A stretch of DNA of 64,000 nucleotides, from positions 6,138,001 to 6,202,000 of the forward strand of contig OY755179.1 in NCBI GenBank assembly GCA_963576735.1, given 5' to 3'. This DNA is from Bedellia somnulentella (Eukaryota > Arthropoda > Insecta > Lepidoptera > Bedelliidae). Position numbers and translations under genes: made by a program. This document shows positions 51,301 to 62,196 of this stretch, one piece after another (the first letter of the stretch is position 1; the number at the start of each line of letters is the position of its first letter). Below the pieces are notes generated by a model. The model saw only the letters and a program-made list of their open reading frames with translations, ran no database searches and was not told the origin of the DNA.

Positions 51301-53015
51301 TTGATTTGTGAAAGAGAATATTGTGGGACGCGTAATGCACCATTGCCTCGGACGTTTCTAGTCAAATGTGGTTGTAATTGGTTTTGATTGTTAAGCAACT
51401 CACTCATCTCTATAGGAGAATTTAATCTTGAATTTCCATAGATATTTTTGTCCGCATTAGGCAAGTTTATGTCTCTAATTGTAGTAGGGTTTTTTCCTCT
51501 GTTTCGATAGCACAGACAAATTATGAAACCCATGATTGTTAATGTGAGTAACAGGAAGACAATTACTATGTACACCCATATTTGGTGTGCACATTTTGGA
51601 ATATCACAAAATATCCTTTCATGCTGGCCACCTTTGTCCACCACACACCATGGCTCCGACTCGACACCACCAGGATTTCTGCAAAAGTTATGGCGCCCAG
51701 CTAGCTCTGGGAAATTGCCAATTTTTACATTCAACTGCCTCCACCATTCGAGGCACTGCATTCCATTTTTGGCCATACCAATTTTACCTAAGTATCCTAT
51801 TCCATTCTCCCAGTAGCATTGATCATCAGACACCATTACTGGACCAATACCAATCTTCAAACAATCAGTGTCATCTTCTGGAAGGTCTTGGCACACTTCA
51901 AGTGTTAATTGCTGTCCAATAAGAGGATGTCGTTTTGCTATTACATATTCAGTTTGACATAACTCATTCTCTAATATCTCACAGTCTTGTTTGCAAACAC
52001 GACGAAGTATAGTAGAGTTGTGTCTGTAGTCAAATAACTCAGTTTTGTTATATTGGAGCAGTAGCTGTAGACTATTAGGTGGCAGCATTTTTAACTTAGA
52101 TCCATCAGGATTTGACTTAGACAAGAAAGTTTTAATATCTTCAAAGTAGTTGTAATTGGTAGCTATTGGATCTCTGCAGATTGGAAATGTGGAATAGCAA
52201 AGACTGGGTTGAGCATAGCCTTCACAATTGGAGCTTATATCTCTTGAATAGTTGGTTACTTTGATGGCTGTTAGAAGTTTCCTCTCCAAAATTTCTTGGG
52301 TTGTGTTAAATGGAATATAGACAAACTGCCCTTTTAAGTGTGCAGCACAGACTCTCCCAGCATATTCTTGACAAACTGGTTCTAACACTCTTGACATTGG
52401 AGTGGATTCAGCACTTAATAAATCAATAGACTTTTCTGATGTTGATTCTATATTTATGCTATTTGCTACAGAGTCAGGAAACAGTGATGCATAAGTAGGT
52501 ACCTCAAAGTTTTCTATCTCATCATTCGCAATAATAAGTCTAGTTGACTGAGACTTTTCATATGTTTGTTTGAAAACACAAGTATAAGTTCCACTATCAG
52601 ACTTTGTCAAATTTTTGATACGTAACTGGGTGGTTATAGTCCCATTAGTCACATCAATTTTAATAGGGTATTTAATTCTACTACTTTCAATTAACTTTTC
52701 ATTATTTTTCTGCCAGTGCACTTTAACATTTTTTAGTAATGTTGAGAGAAGATCTTGGGGCTCAATTTTTGTGTGTGATTCTACATTTGTTAAATTTCCT
52801 CCAGCTTCACATTTTAAACGTAAATCTGTGCCCGGCAATTTAGTTACAATTGCAGGGAGGTTTTGGGAAAAGTAAATATCGAACTTGACATAATACTTTG
52901 AAGTCTTTTCAGACGAAGAGTTTCTGTTTGTTAATAAGGATTCTGGTTTGCCAGCTACTGCGGAATCAAGGTTGATACAAACGCTCACAACAACAACAAA
53001 TTCCCAGTACTTCAT
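45024..53015 (-). CDS. Ror: Ror-family receptor tyrosine kinase (whole coding region, 4 exons)
   Basis: Single-pass receptor of the Ror family, which binds Wnt ligands through its Frizzled-type domain. Exons (descending): 53015-50823, 49355-49213, 46891-46742, 45363-45024. All junctions are AG/GT and in phase; 2826 nt, 941 aa. From Met 53015: signal peptide 1-22 ([12 protein letters not shown]...), Ig domain about 60-160 (Cys69, Trp101, Cys146), Frizzled cysteine-rich domain about 215-375, kringle 400-475, membrane span about 479-502, kinase about 571-835, Ser/Gly-rich tail to 941. Kinase motifs are intact: GxGxxG 578-583, Lys602 in VAVK, HRD 697-699, DFG from Asp717, activation-loop YSSDYYR, and WMPPES. 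The reading frame continues 28 codons upstream to 53099, but Met 53015 is preferred because a signal peptide follows it. The Ig domain separates it from Drosophila Ror, which lacks one (recalled); the kinase pattern favours Ror over MuSK/Nrk. Confidence 0.93.
45800..46085 (-). mobile_element. LINE-H 3' end in Ror intron 3
   Basis: GAAA-repeat tail at about 45797-45826, CATTTATTCGCTGC, then the stem-loop: GCTGACT (45992-45998) with AGTCAGC (46047-46053), and GTTGTGAG (46009-46016) with CTCACAAC (46029-46036). Confidence 0.75.
46452..46682 (+). mobile_element. Rep-A copy in Ror intron 3
   Basis: GTGTAGAGTCGGCATAGAAT to a TATATGTATGTATG tail. Diverged. Confidence 0.8.
46742..46891 (-). CDS. Ror: Ror exon 3 (kinase C-lobe)
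   Basis: Acceptor GTTACCAG|GTACAGC. Encodes [20 protein letters not shown] and [20 protein letters not shown]. Donor TATGAG|GTAACA, phase 2. GC-rich in an AT-rich setting. Confidence 0.93.
47392..47758 (+). mobile_element. SINE-B, full-length, in Ror intron 2
   Basis: GTGATAGCCCAGTGGGTAG head, B-box TGTTCAAATCCTGGG, tail of three TTATG units. The best full reference copy of the family. Confidence 0.92.
47785..47990 (-). mobile_element. Rep-A copy in Ror intron 2
   Basis: Inverted copy starting ACTCACGGCTATAAATCCCT. It lies 3' of the SINE-B. Confidence 0.8.
48235..48365 (-). mobile_element. SINE-C copy in Ror intron 2
   Basis: Element strand: head (AAAACCTCATGTGGAGACTC), A-box TAGCTCAGTTGGCAGAGC-like, B-box GGGTTCGGGTCCC, and AAAATTTTTATTTG at the end. 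Confidence 0.75.
49128..49164 (+). mobile_element. Helitron 3'-end fragment in Ror intron 2
   Basis: ACTACCCGTGCAAAGTCGGG and CTACTAG before T match the end of the copies at 7257 and 13075. It lies only about 50 bp from exon 2. Confidence 0.7.
49213..49355 (-). CDS. Ror: Ror exon 2 (activation loop, kinase C-lobe)
   Basis: Acceptor TTTTTCCAG|GTACAATC. Encodes [20 protein letters not shown] and [20 protein letters not shown]. Donor TATTATGG|GTAAAT, phase 2. Confidence 0.93.
49626..49876 (+). mobile_element. Rep-A copy in Ror intron 1
   Basis: GTGTAGTGTCCGCTTAGAAT to GTAAGTATATGTACGTATG. Near complete. Confidence 0.85.
50095..50291 (+). mobile_element. Rep-A copy, 5' truncated, in Ror intron 1
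   Basis: Starts GTACGTAAGAGGCGACTAAC and ends CCCGTGAGTGTGTATG. Confidence 0.85.
50334..50775 (+). mobile_element. Rep-A copy interrupted by SINE-B, Ror intron 1
   Basis: Start at 50334-50460 (GCTGTGTAGTGTAGCAATAC) and end at 50645-50775 (CCGTGAGTATAGGTAGG). An inverted SINE-B lies between at about 50470-50640. Confidence 0.75.
50470..50640 (-). mobile_element. SINE-B copy, internally deleted
   Basis: Inverted: CGTTCACGCCGTATATCCCC (3' end) and ACCCGGGATTTGATTGCACG (B-box side). Middle missing. Confidence 0.75.
50823..53015 (-). CDS. Ror: Ror exon 1 (signal peptide to kinase activation loop)
   Basis: One 2193-nt exon, 731 codons, covering all extracellular domains, the membrane span and the kinase N-lobe. 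Ends TATTATCGG|GTAAGA, phase 0, right in the activation loop. Confidence 0.92.
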
Positions 53016-53697
53016 CTTTTCTTTCCATTCCCAAAACAATCTGCCAAGTATGAAATATTGAATGAAATTGTAGTCATAATAATCAAAACACAAGTTCACG
53101 AATACAAGCCATATTCATTGTATGTTAGCTTCATAACATCAAACGATTTTTAGATCACAATCACAAAATTCAATGAGTTATTTAGTCGAATTTACGAAAA
53201 CAGTACTTGATTTGGTAGAACTCACTTCACCTTACCATAACACGATCACAAACACAAAACTAAACTACCCCAGACTATTGATGATGACCACTCTACTACA
53301 CCTACACCACTGAGATGAGTGAGAGAGATAGAAAGATATTGAATTTGCCTACAGATCCACAATCTTTTCTTGGCCGGCGGCGACTACTGGTATACTGTCG
53401 CCATTTTGAAATTTCGGCCTGTCATTGTCAGTTAGTTCTTAACTAATTTTTTTTTTTAATCGTTTATTGGTCTAGAACAAGTCCTTTAACCATTACTTAT
53501 TTCGATAAATTACATTTTTGGTATTGTTACAATATTCGTACAACATTCGCTTAATATTGTTACATATACTTAACTAAATGAAAATTATAGGGTGGCCTAC
53601 GTATATAATAAATTATCACTTTCATGAATATTTTTTGTAGTGGAAGAGTGGAAAAGTAGGTACTGATGATTTTTAGTAACGAGTGCAAACATCGTGC
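53016..53697 (-). promoter_or_regulatory. 5' flank of Ror
   Basis: No repeat up to about 53440, then AT-rich DNA. A roughly 30-bp block at 53351-53380 recurs inverted near 58618-58645. No core promoter motif can be picked with confidence. Confidence 0.35.
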
Positions 53698-54177
53698 AAA
53701 CCGTAATAGCCCAGTGGGTAGAACACTCGGTTATCGTGCAAACGACTAGTGTTCAAATCCTGGGTCGGGCCTACACCAATTTGTCTTTTCTAAAGTCATA
53801 TGTGTGGTTAAGTTATATGTGGAAACTGATGTGTGAAATGGTATATGAATATGTGAAAAATATATTAGTCATATGTGGAAACCCACATGGCTGAGTTGTA
53901 TTATTTATTATTATTTATTTATTTTGGACAAACAACAGACACAGACTAAATACATTATTTCTAATTAAATTACATGGTGAAATCAGTCTGTATCCAGAAC
54001 TGTTCATCACAGAATATTTACATTTCTATTATTATTCTATTTATCTTATCATAATAAACATATTTAAAAAACTTATATGAAACTGAACTTTGTATAAAAT
54101 ATATAATCAGCATTTAAACATTATAAAGCTTATAACTAATACATCTATTAAATGGGATTGTGTTTATACAAGTTTAT

Positions 54178-54182
54178 GCATG

Positions 54183-54234
<52 letters not shown>

Positions 54235-54280
54235 TGCATGTGTGTGGGTGTGTGTGTATGTATGTATGTGTGTGTGTGTC
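54178..54280 (+). repeat. (TG)n microsatellite in the LINE 3' UTR
   Basis: Interrupted TG run of about 100 bp between the LINE stop codon and tail. Confidence 0.95.
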
Positions 54281-54295
54281 ATATACTAAAATTGA

Positions 54296-57170
54296 TCATT
54301 TAATGGTATCATTTATCAGTATGCTTCGCTTGAGCTGGAGTTTAGACGAATTAAATATGTCTATAGAGCTGTAGTTTTTATTGTGTGATTCACAAATCCT
54401 ACGAAGAGGGGCGCGCTCGCCAGCCACCGTGCGGACGGGCTCTACCGCGAACACGGCTGTGTGCGGCAGCCGGCTGTCGGGCCGACGCGGGACGCGGTAG
54501 CCTATTTCGTTGGACAGGGGAATGCAATCGTAATGGTTAAAACATATGTTATGGAGCGTCATTTGGTCAATAAGTTGTCGTCTGTCTGTCAGTGATTGTA
54601 GGTTGTATTTTTTAAGTAGATTAGTGTAAGACATTCTGGAATGATGAAATTTGTAGTGTATGGCTTTAAGGGCTTTTTTCTGTATGGATTCTATCTTATT
54701 GGAGTACTTTGAATAGTAGGGATTCCAAATCACGCTGGCATATTCCAACTGAGACCTCACCAAAGATTTGTATAAACAAACCATTGATGATTTTCTTTTG
54801 AAATGTCTTCCAGCACGCAAAATAAATCCTAGCATTTGATAGGCCTTTGTACAGATAGCCTCTACGTGGGCATCAAAACTCAAGCTTTCGTCAAAAATAA
54901 TTCCTAAGTCCCGAATTTGTGATACCCTCTCTAAGGGACAGTTATCAATATGGTAGTTGTGCAAAATTTTGTTCCGGTTTTTGGTGAATGTTATTTGTTT
55001 ACATTTGTTGTGTGCTAGGTATAAATTATTTTCTTTACAAAAACGACCAAAACGGTCCAGATCGGCCTGAAGAAGTTGGGTGTCGTTTATAGTTTTGATA
55101 GGCATGAATATTTTAAGGTCATCTGCAAATAATAAGACTCTGCTATTTTCAAAACACCTTACAATTTCGTTCACAAATAGTAAATACAACAATGGGCCAA
55201 GGATAGAACCCTGTATCACACCAGAGGTGACCAGCCTCTTCTCTGAAAGGTGACCATCTACCCTCACCACCTGATATCGATTAGTCAAGTAAGAAACGAA
55301 CCACCTTAAAAAGTCTCCCTTGATACCATTATAAGCTAATCTAAGGAATAGCATGATGTGGTCTATTTTGTCGAAGGCTTTTAAAAAATCGGTGTATACA
55401 GCGTCTATTTGTATTTTTTTATCCATGTGACGGAAAATGTAATCGGAGTATACTATCAAGTTTGTCACAGTTGAACGGCCTCTCAAAAAACCGTGTTGTT
55501 CCTCCACTATGTGGGGTTTTAAGTTTAATATAAGGTTTTGATGTACAAGGGATTCTAATACTTTTGGTACAGTAGACAAAATTGAAATCGGCCGGTAATT
55601 AGTAATGAGGCTTCTATTGCCCGATTTATGTAATGGAACTATATGAGCCAGTTTCCATTGATCAGGAAATATACCTTCAGCCATGCATTTATTAAAAAGG
55701 AAACATAGAGGCATTGATAATTCATGTGCTAGATTTTTAAGGAAAATTGGGTGTATTTTGTCTGGGCCGGGCCCTTTACTAGCATCAAGGTATTTTAGTT
55801 TTCTTTCTATTTGAGTTTCAGAAAACTGCAGTAGATGTATGTTAGGGGAACTTGAATTTGAAGGGAGGGAAGCCAAATCCAATGTTGTAAAATCAGATGA
55901 TGGTTCAAATACTGAGCTAAAGTAATTATTAAACATGCTAACTATGATAGCAGGGTCACTAGAAGTTGTATTTCCAAAGGTCATTGTGCTTGGGTAGCTA
56001 GAGTCGTTTTTTTTAATAGATGATATATACTTCCAGAAAGATTTAGGGTTTTTATGAATATTACTTTCAGTAGAGCTCATATAGGTCCGGAAACAACATT
56101 TAAGCAACATTTTACTCCTTTTTCGCAGTAAAGAAAACTCACCATAATCAGCTAAATTGTGGTATGTATTCCAACGACGCCAAATCTTGTATTTACGTGT
56201 TAACGTAGACCTTAAGGCGTTAGAGAACCATGGGGGATATTGTGAATTACGAATTTTCTTGACGGGCACGTGCTTGCTAATAGTTTCGTTAATTATTTTA
56301 TAAAACTTCTCTGTTGCTGTTATAGCATCGTAAGTGGAAAGTTCTTGGTGCCAATCGATTGTATACAGGTGATCCTTTATCGCTTGATAGTCACTCTTAT
56401 AAAAATCGTGTTTTAGTTGTACAAGAGGCAGTATGGAATCAAAGTTTTTATTTATTTCTAGTTCAATCATAATAGGGGGGTGGTGTTTATCAACTTTATC
56501 AGTAAGTATTGCCCATGGTTGGGAGCACTTGAATGTGTTGATATCGGTGAAAAATAGGTCTAGTAGCCTATTGTTAGTATTATGGATACAATTTATTTGT
56601 TTTAATTGCATATAGTTGGTCGCGTCTATTAATAACTGATGACTACCGATTAAATCTATTTGAGCAGTTAAATTTTCGTCCTGGTTTTCCTTAAGCCATA
56701 CTAGGTTTGGCATATTGTAATCTCCAGCAATACAATAATTATCATTAGAATGTGCTGTAAATAATCTTGTGAGGTTATTGAAGTATGTTTCGTAAGACAG
56801 CATATTAGATGAAGGAGGCAAATACACAGCACAGATGAATAACCTAGTAGAGCCACATAATGGTAATGTTACGATGATTTCTTCGATTTATCTGACACTC
56901 TAAATCTAATCGCCTACAGGGTAGTAATGTTCTTTTTATCGCAACCAATACACCGCCGCCGTCTTTTTTAACGCTCGTGTTTATACATCTGTCCCGACGA
57001 AAAATAGCATACCTCTCGTCTGCTACCTCATGATCAAATATACCCTCGCGTAGCCAAGTTTCAGTCAGTATAATAATATCATAATCAGAAGCTGCTATGT
57101 TCAGCCTTATATGTGCTAACTTAGACCTAATACCGCCGCAATTTTGGTAGTAAATGGAAAGTGCACGTCT
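54296..57170 (-). pseudogene. LINE endonuclease-reverse transcriptase ORF with one frameshift
   Basis: 57170 down to about 56885 encodes the AP-endonuclease start (SIYYQNCGGIRSKL; DIIILTETWL; RRDRCINTSVKKDGGGVLVA). A frameshift near 56885 then leads into an 843-codon open frame (56827-54296). This begins with the rest of the endonuclease (CIAGDYNMPNLVW) and continues with reverse transcriptase blocks: SKGPGPDKIHP, NYRPISILSTVPKVLE, YTDFLKAFDKIDH, GVIQGSILGPLLY and the catalytic FADD (LLFADDLKIF). The C-terminal PHTAVFAVEPVRT region follows. With only one visible lesion this is the least damaged LINE ORF in the window. Confidence 0.88.
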
Positions 57171-57810
57171 GCTAGTAATTATTAACTATGTATATTTCAA
57201 ACAGTGCATGCAACCGCATGTCACTGATTTTTTTGCAAAATAAGTAATAAATGAATCGACGACGGTTACTGTAGGTAGCTATTGGTTTATTATGTATGGC
57301 ACGCATATATATGGCTGCCATAAGCATACATATCTTAAATTGAATATTTAGGAAAATACAAGTGCGCTTGCCTATGGATACTTCATAGTTTATACTGACA
57401 CAAATAGAACCAACTATACGAACATTTACTGAGAGATACCAAAAAATGGATAATATTATATATAATTTATGTACGAGTATAATGTAAAATATGACGTAGA
57501 AGATTGTTGTAAATAGTGTTATTAAGGTGTATTCGAGTAGGTGTAAATATGTTGTGTGTATGTAAATAAAGTAACATATGATAACAGATTGCAATAGTCA
57601 CAGTTTTTTTAGTTGTACTTAGTCATGTGACAGTGTATTCGTACAAAACGGCGATAGCCTGCCCCCTATCACGTGAGTACACTGTCCATGCAAAACGTGG
57701 GTACTCTGAACACCAGGTGACAAAGTCACGTGATGTTCAGAAGTATTAGTACCTCTGCCAAAACCCTTTGGGGGTATTCGGCGTGAACGTTTATGTTATG
57801 TTATATGTTA

Positions 57811-58206
57811 GAAGGTTGTTAACAGCAATAAAAAAGTGCCCATAAATTTACTGACCCAGCAAAACGAATGACCCAAACGATATCTGATGTTTAGAATTAT
57901 TTTTTCTGTGCCACCTTTTTGGGGGATGTATGTGTGAATATGAAATGTAAAAGACAGTACACAACAAAGTAGTTACCAACTTACTAACTCTGAGTGTCAC
58001 AAGTAACAAATCCTTGAGTATAAAATAATGAGTTTGCAGAGAAGAACCATTGGCAGTGTTATCGCTAAAAGCGATCTCTTCTAGACAACATTTGGGAGGT
58101 AAGATAAGCAACACAGTCATTCGGGTAGACATACCAGACAAGGGCGAAAATAAATAAATATAATTACCTTAACAATAAAACGAACTTGTTTACTTACAAT
58201 AATAGT
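57811..58206. other. no gene recognised
   Basis: No ORF with motif and no repeat. Confidence 0.45.
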
Positions 58207-58460
58207 TATTACATACATACATATATATACTCACGGCTATAAATCCCTAGAAGGGGTAGCCAGAGCTAAGGAGTTAGAAACTCCTCAGCCACTTTTGGAA
58301 AGTTGAGTGGGGTAAAGATGGTATAATAAAGGTTATTGTGATGGGTCTCCAACCGCATCGCCAAAAAATCTCTTAAAAGCCCCAATACCGTTAGTCGCCT
58401 CTTACGTACACCCACCGGCAGGAATGGGGTAGTGCTATTATAAGACGACACTACATAGCA
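58207..58460 (-). mobile_element. Rep-A copy
   Basis: Complete inverted copy from the ATGT tail (CATACATACATATATA) to GTAGTGCTATTATAAGACG. Confidence 0.85.
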
Positions 58461-58852
58461 GCTAGTTATTAATGAAATGAATATTATATAATTTGTTTTA
58501 TTAAGACATTGCAATACTGTACTACATAAATTAGCCTGTATGATGTAAAATTATTTCCCTTATAATGGTTAATTTTTATTTACTGGCAATATCGATGACA
58601 GCGACGCCCTTACCGGCCAAGATAAGATTGTGGATCTGTAGACCTCGCTTTTAAACATACTCTTTTTATATTTTAAATCGATTAGACATCAAACTAAACA
58701 ACTTTGCTTATGGTATGCTTATCTAAAATATTGTAATTTTCAAAATATTTATTACACAAAAGTATCGTACCTATATAAAAAACTGAGAAAGTTTGGTGAG
58801 GTTGTTAGCCTGAGCTGGAATTAAAAAAAAACCTCGTGTGATTTAAAAGTTG

Positions 58853-58925
58853 TTGGGGCTTTTTATGTGGTTTTTGGGAGATGCGGTTGGAGAGCAATCA
58901 CAATTTTACGACTTTTTCCCCTTTA
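58853..58925 (+). mobile_element. Rep-A fragment
   Basis: GTTGGGGCTTTTTATGTGG to TTTTTCCCC. Middle only. Confidence 0.6.
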
Positions 58926-58967
58926 AACAAAAACAAGAATTTATAATAAATTTTATAATAACATCAC

Positions 58968-59265
58968 CGTTAATCCAATGGGTAGAACACCCGTCCGTCA
59001 ATACAGGCAGACGGGAGTTCAAATCCCGTGTCGGGCCTACACCAATTAGTCTTTTCTAAAGTCATCGTGGGGAAACCCACATGGCCAAGTTTTACTTATT
59101 CATATGACAGTGTATTCGTACCAAACGGCGATGGGCCTGCCCCTATCACGTGAGTACACTGTTCAAGCAAAACGTGGGTACTCTGAACACTAGGTGACGA
59201 TGTCACGTGATGTTTAGAAGTATTTGTACATGATCTGTTCCCTTTGGGGATATAAAGCGTGAACG
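58968..59265 (+). mobile_element. SINE-B copy
   Basis: CGTTAATCCAATGGGTAGAA head, B-box GAGTTCAAATCCCGTGTCGG, end AAAGCGTGAACGTTTGAG. A short internal deletion after AAGTCATCGTGG. Confidence 0.85.
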
Positions 59266-60389
59266 TTTGAGTCTTGGCTCATGGCTATAACTTCAAAAGA
59301 GGTATGAAGCTTCAACCATCAGTCATTTTAGGAATTTATTTAAGATGGTTATGAGTTTCTCATCGTATCACATAGCAATCACATAAAAAAACCTGAATAT
59401 CCCAAGTCACCGATAACATGACCCGTGAGGTGAGATAGTGTGCCAGTATTCTGGATGTAAAATGGGTGCGAAAATGTAATATACGCGGACATAGCCGCGC
59501 GGGGGCATTGAGCGGTTTTTTTAAGTACCGAACCGACTTACATCACTTTTAAATATACTATTTCACAATATTAACTAGGTCTTATATGCAAATTGCGATT
59601 GAAATTAATTGAGCTGACGAGTTAGATGAATCTCAATCATCATACTATCTGAGCAGTCGGTCTTAAGCTTTAAGCCGCGCTCTAAAATACAAACCATTAA
59701 CTGTTTTCATTATACTTTGTGGCCACCGCTAGACGGCGAACTCACTCGCATACTAGCAGCGTCATAAAAAATCGTACATCGCGGTATCGAAATGTTTCTC
59801 TAGCTAAACATAAATACAAATTCTAAGTTGGTACACAGCAGGGTGTACTGGCCAGTATAGTATATCTTTGCTGTTCCCACAACTTCAATGGGAATATAGT
59901 ATTTCGGTGATTTTGCCTCAATGATAGGTTCGATCACGACATGCGACCTCTTACGACACTAAGCAATGTTTACTTCAGGGCCTCCCTCGAAAATTTCAGC
60001 GATTTTGATAGTTTTCAAACTCAATGAAATCCTCTCAATAAAACAATCACTCTCTAAATAAAATATATGTTCAAGTTCAATGTCTTTTCTTCAATAATGA
60101 CGGTTCATATTTTGTTTTTGATAATAATCGGCAAAGAAAAAAAAAATTTGTGGGAGGCTTTTTTATCGTAAAATCTGATATTGCTGTCAGAATACTGCAT
60201 ATATGTTATCGATTACCTAGCATTTGCGTAGACAACTGAGTAATCTATCATTTATATGATCATTTTCTAGTATTTTATCCTAATTATGGAGTTACAAAGC
60301 ATTTTCCCTAAATTTCAATTTCAATCTGGCCCATTGCTCATTACTGCCTGGCAATCCACTATGGATTTGGAGGAGAGGCTTGAGTTGAG
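59266..60389. other. no gene recognised
   Basis: 59360-59470 has a faint Rep-A resemblance. The rest is unique-looking. Confidence 0.4.
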
Positions 60390-60480
60390 ACAATGTCACG
60401 TAATGTTCAGAGGTATAAGTACCACTGCCAACCCCTACGGGGGCATACGGCGTGAAAGTTCGAGTATTATATAAATAAAC
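60390..60480 (+). mobile_element. SINE-B 3' fragment
   Basis: GTCACGTAATGTTCAGAGGT and CCAACCCCTACGGGGGCATA are the family's 3' end. The TTATG tail is gone. Confidence 0.7.
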
Positions 60481-60651
60481 TTTATGTTGAATTGTTTTAC
60501 TTATATTATAGGTTGTATTACACAAGTTATTCTGTCGAGCCTTTCTATAGGCAACCCTTTTCCATTGAATGAGAAGTACTTATTACATAAGGAATGTTTT
60601 CGTTCGACAACCTTGGTAATATAATGATTGAACGTTTATAATATAACTAGT

Positions 60652-60678
60652 TTTTGCCCGCGACTTCGTCCGCATAGT
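60652..60678 (-). mobile_element. Helitron 3'-end fragment (second family)
   Basis: The reverse complement, GCGGACGAAGTCGCGGGCAA then AAACTAG, ends CTAG before T, as in Helitrons. Confidence 0.6.
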
Positions 60679-61173
60679 ATTATTATCCAAATACATATAA
60701 GGCTTTATATAAGTAATTTATCAATTACAATAACATAAGCCATTTGACACATGATGAAATATAATGAATGTAAAGGATAGGTTACACAGTGCGATCAGCT
60801 GATGTGACAGTGGACAGCTACTGTGCATATGTCAAGGATACTCTACACTATGGATGGGCCCTGTGGTACTATATCTAAATAACGTTATGCAAATAATAAT
60901 CATATCGCAACAGAAATATTCCATATGCCGTTTTCTCTTTCTAACCTTCCGAGTTTAATCTTTTGAAAAAGAGAACAATACATGTTTACTTCTTGTTGTT
61001 TATGGCCAAATTTCGTCAAGAAGTTACGATTATGATAGCGCGTACATAGAGCGGCCATCTTAGTCGCCATTTGATCTGTCAAGTTGCTTTGTAAACAAAA
61101 GTGTTGATTGTGTTTAAGACATCGATTAATCAAGTTTTGGACCATAAAATTACATGGGTAATATATATGCACA

Positions 61174-61728
61174 ATGCCCTGTTGCTCTGTTAAAGATTGT
61201 GGCGCTCGTAATAGCGAAAATCAGCCTCAATTAACTTTGCACAAGTAAGTAATTATTTTCTTTGTTTTCACTTCGGTCAAGAGTATTTTTTTGGTGTATT
61301 TCATGATTCCTCGATGTGATCAGAGAAAACTTCATGATCATTGTAATATATTCGCCATAAAAGGCTTAGTTTTCATGATTTCTTCCAAAATTATTTCCTC
61401 TCATTGTTTACCTAGTGATGTGAAAAACTGATCATTTAGTATTAGCGATGTTTAAGTACTATCAGATTTGGTTTAAGTTGGTTGGTTGGTTAACCTATTA
61501 AAAATCTAAATGCCTTCCAAAATGTAAGTAACATTATTTTTATATTTTACACTTTTCTTCACATTTGTTACTTATGAGGTGGTTATTGATTACTAAAATT
61601 AAATAATTTCAGGTTTCCTACAAGTTAAGCACGGAGAAGAAAGTGGCTTGATGGTATTGGCTTTGAAAATATCAACCATCGGCATAAAAATTGGCATTGC
61701 ATTTTAAAAAAATTGTATGGTTTATCAT
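61174..61728 (+). pseudogene. THAP-domain gene remnant, two exons
   Basis: Exon 1 (61174-61244) encodes MPCCSVKDCGARN and ends CACAA|GTAAGT. Exon 2 begins at 61613 after TTTCAG. Spliced, it reads HKFP as in THAP zinc-binding domains, and further on RRRKWLDGIGFENI. A TAA lies at 61626-61628 between these blocks, and the final Cys-x2-His pair is not recognisable before a stop at about 61728. THAP domains bind DNA in transcription factors and P-element-type transposases; which this was is unknown. The splice fit and motif order make chance unlikely. Confidence 0.6.
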
Positions 61729-62196
61729 AAAAAAATCACGAATTAAAAGGTTTCATTCAGAACGTGTTATAACAAATTGACGTTATTTAAAAATGAATAA
61801 ATGTGATTTTTAATTTAGTTACGTTGTTTGTTTAGTATTTATATGTACGATCTTGCAATATAAGTCAAGCACAGCATCAATATTTTGTGGTGCGTGTACG
61901 ACAACCGATTTAAAGTCGTCCTTGAGCATATGACACCCATGATTAATCTCACTGAACCACTGATCGATGCACTGCTTTTAACTTACCCCACGCCGAAAAT
62001 CATAATAAATTATTCCTCGTAAATGGTGGCGAAACGAAGGTTTAAAACTGGCGCTAAAATATCTAGATCTAAATTAAAAGTATTTGCCCACTGTTGAAAT
62101 AAATTATTTCTACATAAACATGTTGGCAAATTTATCGATATTTTTCTATTCTGATTCTTTATTGCATGATACAACCCTAGGTCAGCCATTTTAATT
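61729..62196. other. no gene recognised
   Basis: AT-rich with no ORF or repeat match. Confidence 0.45.

Larger units (their letters stand above)
53901..57610 (-). mobile_element. jockey/CR1-type LINE, 3.7 kb, inserted in SINE-B
   Basis: Borders are set by the AGTTGTA target-site duplication. The minus-strand tail is TAAT/TAAA-rich at 53901-53925. It contains an endonuclease plus reverse transcriptase ORF. The 5' 440 bp (57170-57610) show no ORF1, so the copy may be 5' truncated or lack ORF1. Confidence 0.88.
53698..57810 (+). mobile_element. SINE-B split by a LINE
   Basis: Head and middle at 53698-53900 (ending GCTGAGTTGTA), rest at 57611-57810 (starting AGTTGTACTTAGTC). The 7-bp AGTTGTA repeats at 53894-53900 and 57611-57617. 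Confidence 0.88.

Noticed and set aside
53016..53099. 28 extra codons upstream of the chosen Ror start
   Set aside because: In frame, but a signal peptide begins at Met 53015 and the upstream residues are not signal-like; could still be translated from an alternative start.
54090..54374. Cys/Val-rich ORF on the plus strand
   Set aside because: Produced by the TG microsatellite in the LINE 3' UTR.
57172..57594. 140-codon ORF upstream of the LINE endonuclease as ORF1
   Set aside because: AT-driven Ile/Tyr-rich composition, no zinc knuckle or coiled coil; more likely 5' UTR or truncated flank.
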